Source of the DNA: UBA10427 sp003500135
GTDB taxonomy: Bacteria > Bacteroidota > Bacteroidia > Cytophagales > Cyclobacteriaceae
Direction of reading: 5' to 3'
DNA: 18,784 bases
Assembly (NCBI GenBank): GCA_963966275.1
Contig: CAWZYQ010000070.1
Coordinates: forward strand, 1-18,784
Shown here: one piece after another, positions 15,458-18,784 of the stretch
How the letters are laid out: each line of letters begins with the position of its first letter
Position numbering within the stretch: position 1 is the first letter of the stretch
Translations under genes and position numbers: made by a program
Notes under the pieces: model-generated
What the model was told of the DNA's origin: nothing
The model's input: only the letters and a program-made list of their open reading frames with translations
Database searches by the model: none

Positions 15458-16174
15458 TTAGTAAAAATCGTATGGGCAGGGTATATTCCAGAATGAATAG
15501 CTCAGGCTTACGCCAAAAAAATGGTACCAATCGTTGTCATAAAGATTACCATACTCATAGTTTTTGATCGTTTGATCGCCTTCCGAAATATTGTCTATCC
15601 AGTCAAAAAACAGCTTCCTGGCGCCTAACTCAACATTAATGGCAAATTTCGGGTTCAATAAAAACTTGAAGCCCAATCCAAATGGTAGCGCCGGTTGCAC
15701 TGAACTGAAGCTTCCTCTTTCATTTTCATGGCCACTGAAGTAAAATCCGCCAACTCCGAAAAAAAGATAGGGTGACCATCGTGTTTGAGCCTTTTCTGCC
15801 TTATAATCTAGGAAGTTGTACTCAAAAACTGCTGAAAACTCCGCAACAAAGGTACTGAATTCGGCAGTCCTTTGCGCCGAAAGTGCATCATAATCGGCTA
15901 TATCTTTGCCAGCCAGTTGACCAAATGTAATGGCCAGCTTACCGCTAGCTATCCTGTCAAAGTTTCTTCTGTAATACAATGTCGCGGCTGGCCTGGAGTT
16001 TCCGATTTGAAGACCTTTTACCAGATCACCTGAATAATTAAATACCCCTACGCCACCTCCTATCTCATTTTTTTGCGCTACTACCGGACTACATGTGGCT
16101 AAAAGGAGCAGCAGACAAGCAAATACTATTTGGATAGACTGGTGAATACCTTTATGGTTATTTATTGCACACAT
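15458..16174 (-). CDS. porG: PorG-like outer-membrane protein (DUF6089)
   Basis: A 238-residue protein with a hydrophobic signal segment (IQIVFACLLLLLATCSPVVA, about 14-33), cleaved before QKN. The mature part is a predicted barrel: EIGGGVGVFNYSGDLVKG near 36-53, ATLYYRRNFDRIASGKLAIT, FEYNFLDY, YLFFGVGGFYFSG, PFGLGFKFLLNPKFAINVEL, a DNDWYHFFGVSLSYSF end and an aromatic C-terminus. The pattern and the position directly upstream of uppS-bamA-ompH-ompH match the porG locus of Porphyromonas gingivalis (established synteny), where PorG is an outer-membrane partner of the type IX secretion PorK/PorN ring. Family membership is likely. A type IX role here is inference, because no other Por/Gld gene is in the window. 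Confidence 0.8.
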   Translation of the reverse strand: MCAINNHKGIHQSIQIVFACLLLLLATCSPVVAQKNEIGGGVGVFNYSGDLVKGLQIGNSRPAATLYYRRNFDRIASGKLAITFGQLAGKDIADYDALSAQRTAEFSTFVAEFSAVFEYNFLDYKAEKAQTRWSPYLFFGVGGFYFSGHENERGSFSSVQPALPFGLGFKFLLNPKFAINVELGARKLFFDWIDNISEGDQTIKNYEYGNLYDNDWYHFFGVSLSYSFWNIPCPYDFY

Positions 16175-16219
16175 TGGTTCAAAAATGTGAACATGATTAT
16201 TTTTTGGCTTATTTCCAAA

Positions 16220-17098
16220 TCAATTTCGTACATCATACCCCCAGTTTAATTTTTTGCGCAAGGTGTCTACAAAACTGATATCATTGCTCACGATCAAGCG
16301 GGCCTGGAATGGCGCCTTCTTTATCGTGATGTTGGCAGAGGCATCAAGCACTTCTGATCTGGAGTCAAGGGAGACAAGATAATAGTGGCTTCTGGTCTCC
16401 ACTTTTAAGGTGATTTCACTTTGATCGGACACTACCAAAGGCCTTACATTTAAATTATGTGGGCTTACAGGTGTAAGGATCAGATTGTGTGAAGCTGGCA
16501 TGACTACGGGCCCTCCACAACTAAGCGAGTATCCGGTAGAACCTGTTGGAGTAGAAATAATCAGGCCATCGGACCAGTAGGAATTGAGAAACTCACCGTT
16601 GAGATAGGTATGCACCGTTATCATGCTGGAGGTGTCCTGTTTGAGTACTGAAAACTCATTCAGCCCAAAATTCATTCCATCGAACAATTGTCTCTGGCAT
16701 TCTGCCTGTACCAACATCCGGCATTCCGTCTGCCAGTTTCCCTTCAGTACATTCTCTACGGCATCTTTGACTTTTTGACGTGTGGAAGTGGCCAAAAAAC
16801 CCAGGCGGCCTGTATTAATGCCCAATATAGGGATTTCCGAAGGCCCAGTGAAGGCCACTGTATTGAGCAGTGTTCCATCTCCGCCAATACTGATCAAAAC
16901 ATCTATCCCCTGATCATTTTTAAATAGATTATTGAATTCAGGAAATTGAGAAGCTTCGATATCAGAACCTGACAGATGTTTCTTGAATGCCTCGGAGATG
17001 AAAATATCTGTCTGGCTGTCATTTAATATTTTAAAAATTTCTTTGACCAGGTCTGATACGCCGTCAGTTAATGGCTTTCCATGAAGGGCAATTTTCAT
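16220..17098 (-). CDS. nadK: NAD kinase
   Basis: Phosphorylates NAD to NADP in the cytoplasm. The 292-residue product shows the ATP-NAD kinase motifs: VLISIGGDGTLLNTV (67-81, catalytic Asp74 in GGDGT), ILGINTGRLGFLAT (91-104), GLNEFSV (145-151, Asn147-Glu148), and the Gly-rich STPTGSTGYSLSCGGPVV stretch (182-199). The C-terminal sandwich domain follows to WGYDVRN. It sits in the cluster with a CBS-domain gene upstream (87-base gap) and porG-like downstream (45-base gap). The gap upstream holds no recognisable promoter element. Confidence 0.96.
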   Translation of the reverse strand: MKIALHGKPLTDGVSDLVKEIFKILNDSQTDIFISEAFKKHLSGSDIEASQFPEFNNLFKNDQGIDVLISIGGDGTLLNTVAFTGPSEIPILGINTGRLGFLATSTRQKVKDAVENVLKGNWQTECRMLVQAECQRQLFDGMNFGLNEFSVLKQDTSSMITVHTYLNGEFLNSYWSDGLIISTPTGSTGYSLSCGGPVVMPASHNLILTPVSPHNLNVRPLVVSDQSEITLKVETRSHYYLVSLDSRSEVLDASANITIKKAPFQARLIVSNDISFVDTLRKKLNWGYDVRN

Positions 17099-17185
17099 TT
17101 GGTTTATGCACAGGGTTGATACTTGTCGAAATATGGCGATTTACCTGGCCATTGCCAAGAATGTATGACAGAAGATGGGAGATTG

Positions 17186-17851
17186 TTACATATCTATAAA
17201 CCTCAACAAATGCTCAATTCGGTTTTTATCATCATCATCGTCGGCAAATTCGTTGAAGCGGGCCACTACTTCAAACTTGTACTGCTGAAGACTGGCAATG
17301 ATAGAAACCATTTCGGAAGTATTAAGCTTGAGTGTAATGAGTACTTTTTCGTTTTCTGATGGGTGCTGGCTGACATATAGGCCCATTATTTTGGCGTTGT
17401 TCGATTCAATTATGCGTGAAATATCTGTCAAGCTATAGTCCTTATAGGTTAGTGAAAGGACAATTATGCCCCCTTCGGCCTGTATTGTAGCTGTATTGGC
17501 AAAAGCCATAATGGTGTCTTCATAGCTGGAAACCCCAAGAAATTCACCATCGTCTTCCACTACTGCCACCAATTCGCTACCCTGCTCCTGGGCTGTTTTT
17601 ATGATGTCGAATAGGTGTTGCGATATTGTGACATAACAGTTTTCACCAATTAATTGAAATTCTTCTATTCGTGCATTTAAATCGTTGCTTTCCAAAATAG
17701 AATCTTCGGTGATCAAGCCTCTGAACTGTTTTTCATGCACCACAGGAAGCATATTGGTTTTGAGCTCTTCCATCCAGATTATGGCCTTTTCAGCTTTATC
17801 CGAATATTTAAGGGCCGGTATCATTTGGTTTATCAGTGCTTCGGCTATCAT
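17186..17851 (-). CDS. CBS-domain protein with C-terminal ACT-like region
   Basis: A 221-residue cytoplasmic protein. The N-terminal half has a CBS pair: residues about 5-55 (LINQMIPALKYSDKAEKAII, NMLPVVHEKQFRGLITED) and about 70-125 (ELVAVVEDDGEFLGVSSYED). The C-terminal part (about 128-200, GGIIVLSLTYKDYSLTDISR, EKVLITLKLNTSE) has a beta-alpha-beta pattern resembling ACT domains. CBS pairs bind adenine nucleotides, so a nucleotide-sensing role beside NAD kinase is attractive but unproven. The tail carries a run of five Asp before Lys (about 203-208). It starts 11 bases after the hydrolase stop. I know of no experimentally assigned role for this conserved neighbour of nadK. Confidence 0.85.
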   Translation of the reverse strand: MIAEALINQMIPALKYSDKAEKAIIWMEELKTNMLPVVHEKQFRGLITEDSILESNDLNARIEEFQLIGENCYVTISQHLFDIIKTAQEQGSELVAVVEDDGEFLGVSSYEDTIMAFANTATIQAEGGIIVLSLTYKDYSLTDISRIIESNNAKIMGLYVSQHPSENEKVLITLKLNTSEMVSIIASLQQYKFEVVARFNEFADDDDDKNRIEHLLRFIDM

Positions 17852-17862
17852 AATTTTATGGA

Positions 17863-18630
17863 TTATGCTTCTATTTTTTGCCCGCTTAAAAAATCGTCTA
17901 GTACAATATTGAATTTATCCGGCTGTTCCATCATAGGAGCGTGACAACAATGGTCTATAAACCTTAAGGTAGAATTCGGAATCAGACGGTTAAAATCATG
18001 GGCCACCATAGGAGGTGTGATTGTATCATTTAAACCCCAGATCAACAAAGTGGGCGCTTTGATATCAGGCAGTTCTTTTGCCAAATTATGCCGTTGTGCT
18101 GATTTGGCAATTGAAACTATTCTCAAACATTTAGGTATACTGCGTGTGGTTTCAAACACTTCCTGAATGTAATCTTCAGAAATCGTGCTCGGTTCATAAA
18201 ATGTATACTCCACTCTTTCTTTTACATACTCGTAGCTACCGCGTTTAGGATAAGAACCTCCCATCGAATTTTCGAACAATCCCGAGCTTCCGGTGAGGAT
18301 CAGGGTTTTTACTTTTAACGGGTTTTCAAGCGTATATATCAAAGCGACATGACCTCCCAGAGAATTGCCCATGAGGATCATATCTTCTAGTTGACGTGTT
18401 TCGACAAACTCAGTGAAAAATTTTACAAGACCTTCCAATCCCGCTTTTTTGACGGGCATAGTATATATTGGCAGCAGAGGAATAATAACCCTATAGCGAT
18501 CTTTGAAATGATCGATCACTGACTGCCAGTTGCTCAGTGCACCGAACAATCCGTGAAGAAGCACCAGGTTTTCGCCTTTACCTTCTTCTATATATTGAAA
18601 CTCCCCTTCCTGATGTATTTTGTAACCCAT
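17863..18630 (-). CDS. Alpha/beta hydrolase
   Basis: The start ATG 18630 gives 255 residues (MGYKIHQEGEFQYIEEGKGE). A TTG at 18657 is possible but overlaps the putative promoter. Family motifs: VLLHGLFGALSNW (oxyanion HG, about 23-35), nucleophile elbow GNSLGG with Ser90, acid Asp202 in WGLNDTITPP, and His230 in CCHAPMMEQP. A complete catalytic triad argues for a working esterase or hydrolase. The substrate cannot be told. There is no signal peptide, so it is likely cytoplasmic. It is the first gene seen of the minus-strand cluster leading into CBS-nadK-porG-uppS-bamA; relatives of this order place an alpha/beta hydrolase here. Confidence 0.9.
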   Translation of the reverse strand: MGYKIHQEGEFQYIEEGKGENLVLLHGLFGALSNWQSVIDHFKDRYRVIIPLLPIYTMPVKKAGLEGLVKFFTEFVETRQLEDMILMGNSLGGHVALIYTLENPLKVKTLILTGSSGLFENSMGGSYPKRGSYEYVKERVEYTFYEPSTISEDYIQEVFETTRSIPKCLRIVSIAKSAQRHNLAKELPDIKAPTLLIWGLNDTITPPMVAHDFNRLIPNSTLRFIDHCCHAPMMEQPDKFNIVLDDFLSGQKIEA

Positions 18631-18654
18631 TAATCTAATTATATCTACTGCGTG

Positions 18655-18684
18655 CAAATTAAGTCAATTCGACATCAAATTCAA
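18655..18684 (-). promoter_or_regulatory. Possible promoter for the hydrolase-to-ompH cluster
   Basis: On the minus strand TTG (18684-18682), a 19-base spacer and TTAATTTG (18662-18655) resemble the Bacteroidota -33/-7 pattern, with one mismatch in the -7 element (TT for TA). The start point would be near 18648, about 18 bases before ATG 18630. The remaining bases to 18784 hold no gene I can support. Confidence 0.35.
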
Positions 18685-18784
18685 TTTTATTGAGTACGCT
18701 GGCAAAGCATTATCAAAGTACGATTTTTTTATTACTCAAGTTTCGCAGTAGAATAAGTAGTTGAGAATGAGTATAGTAAGAAAA

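Noticed and set aside
17123..17359. Plus-strand ORF of 78 codons starting between nadK and the CBS gene
   Set aside because: It mostly mirrors the CBS coding region in antisense, has no recognisable motif, and the opposite-strand gene is clearly real.
18767..18784. ATG followed by five open codons at the right edge of the window
   Set aside because: Six codons cannot support a gene; it could be the start of a divergent gene or chance.
1..18784. CRISPR arrays, tRNA or rRNA genes, insertion sequences, phage or defence genes
   Set aside because: No repeat-spacer pattern, cloverleaf, transposase or defence motif was seen; coding density and content are those of a housekeeping region.

Overview
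The window is ordinary-looking chromosome from a member of the Bacteroidota, most likely a Cytophagales-type marine or soil bacterium. The order is inference. The phylum is supported by a gene string typical of it (CBS-domain protein, nadK, porG-like/DUF6089, uppS, bamA, two ompH/skp genes), by signal peptides cleaved before a Gln (A|Q), by near-absence of Shine-Dalgarno sequences, and by a promoter with the Bacteroidota -7 element TAnnTTTG upstream of aspS. Every long ORF has a plausible assignment. I see no tRNA, rRNA, CRISPR array, insertion sequence, phage gene or toxin system, and no gap between genes exceeds 190 bases.

Layout, left to right. (1) 114-572: a small secreted beta-barrel-like protein, with a terminator lying inside the 3' end of the convergent yraN gene. 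(2) 974-3082, plus strand: a tight manA-lipB-(conserved small protein) unit. The third gene overlaps lipB by 4 bases (ATGA) and is frame-broken at an A7 tract. (3) 3165-5003, minus strand: hemB followed 3 bases later by a secreted MORN/YwqK-like protein. (4) 5190-6938: aspS with a recognisable promoter and a strong bidirectional terminator shared with the convergent lipoprotein gene 7003-7827. (5) 7986-9161: a ChrA-family transporter, convergent with ldcA-yceI on the minus strand (10762-9262). (6) 18630-10843, minus strand: a long run of hydrolase, CBS/ACT-like protein, nadK, porG-like, uppS, bamA, ompH, ompH, closed by a good intrinsic terminator at 10790-10820.

Functionally, region 6 is an envelope-biogenesis cluster. 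UppS makes the undecaprenyl lipid carrier, BamA inserts outer-membrane proteins, the two Skp/OmpH proteins chaperone them through the periplasm, and the PorG-like protein is related to a type IX secretion component. LdcA recycles murein peptides nearby. Regions 2-4 are housekeeping: sugar phosphate isomerisation, lipoate attachment, tetrapyrrole synthesis and tRNA charging.

I did not find a convincing undescribed system. The most interesting local signal is the frame break at 2735-2741. It sits on a canonical -1 slippery heptamer (A_AAA_AAA) in exactly the frame needed to restore the full protein, but a one-base sequencing or real deletion explains it equally well or better.
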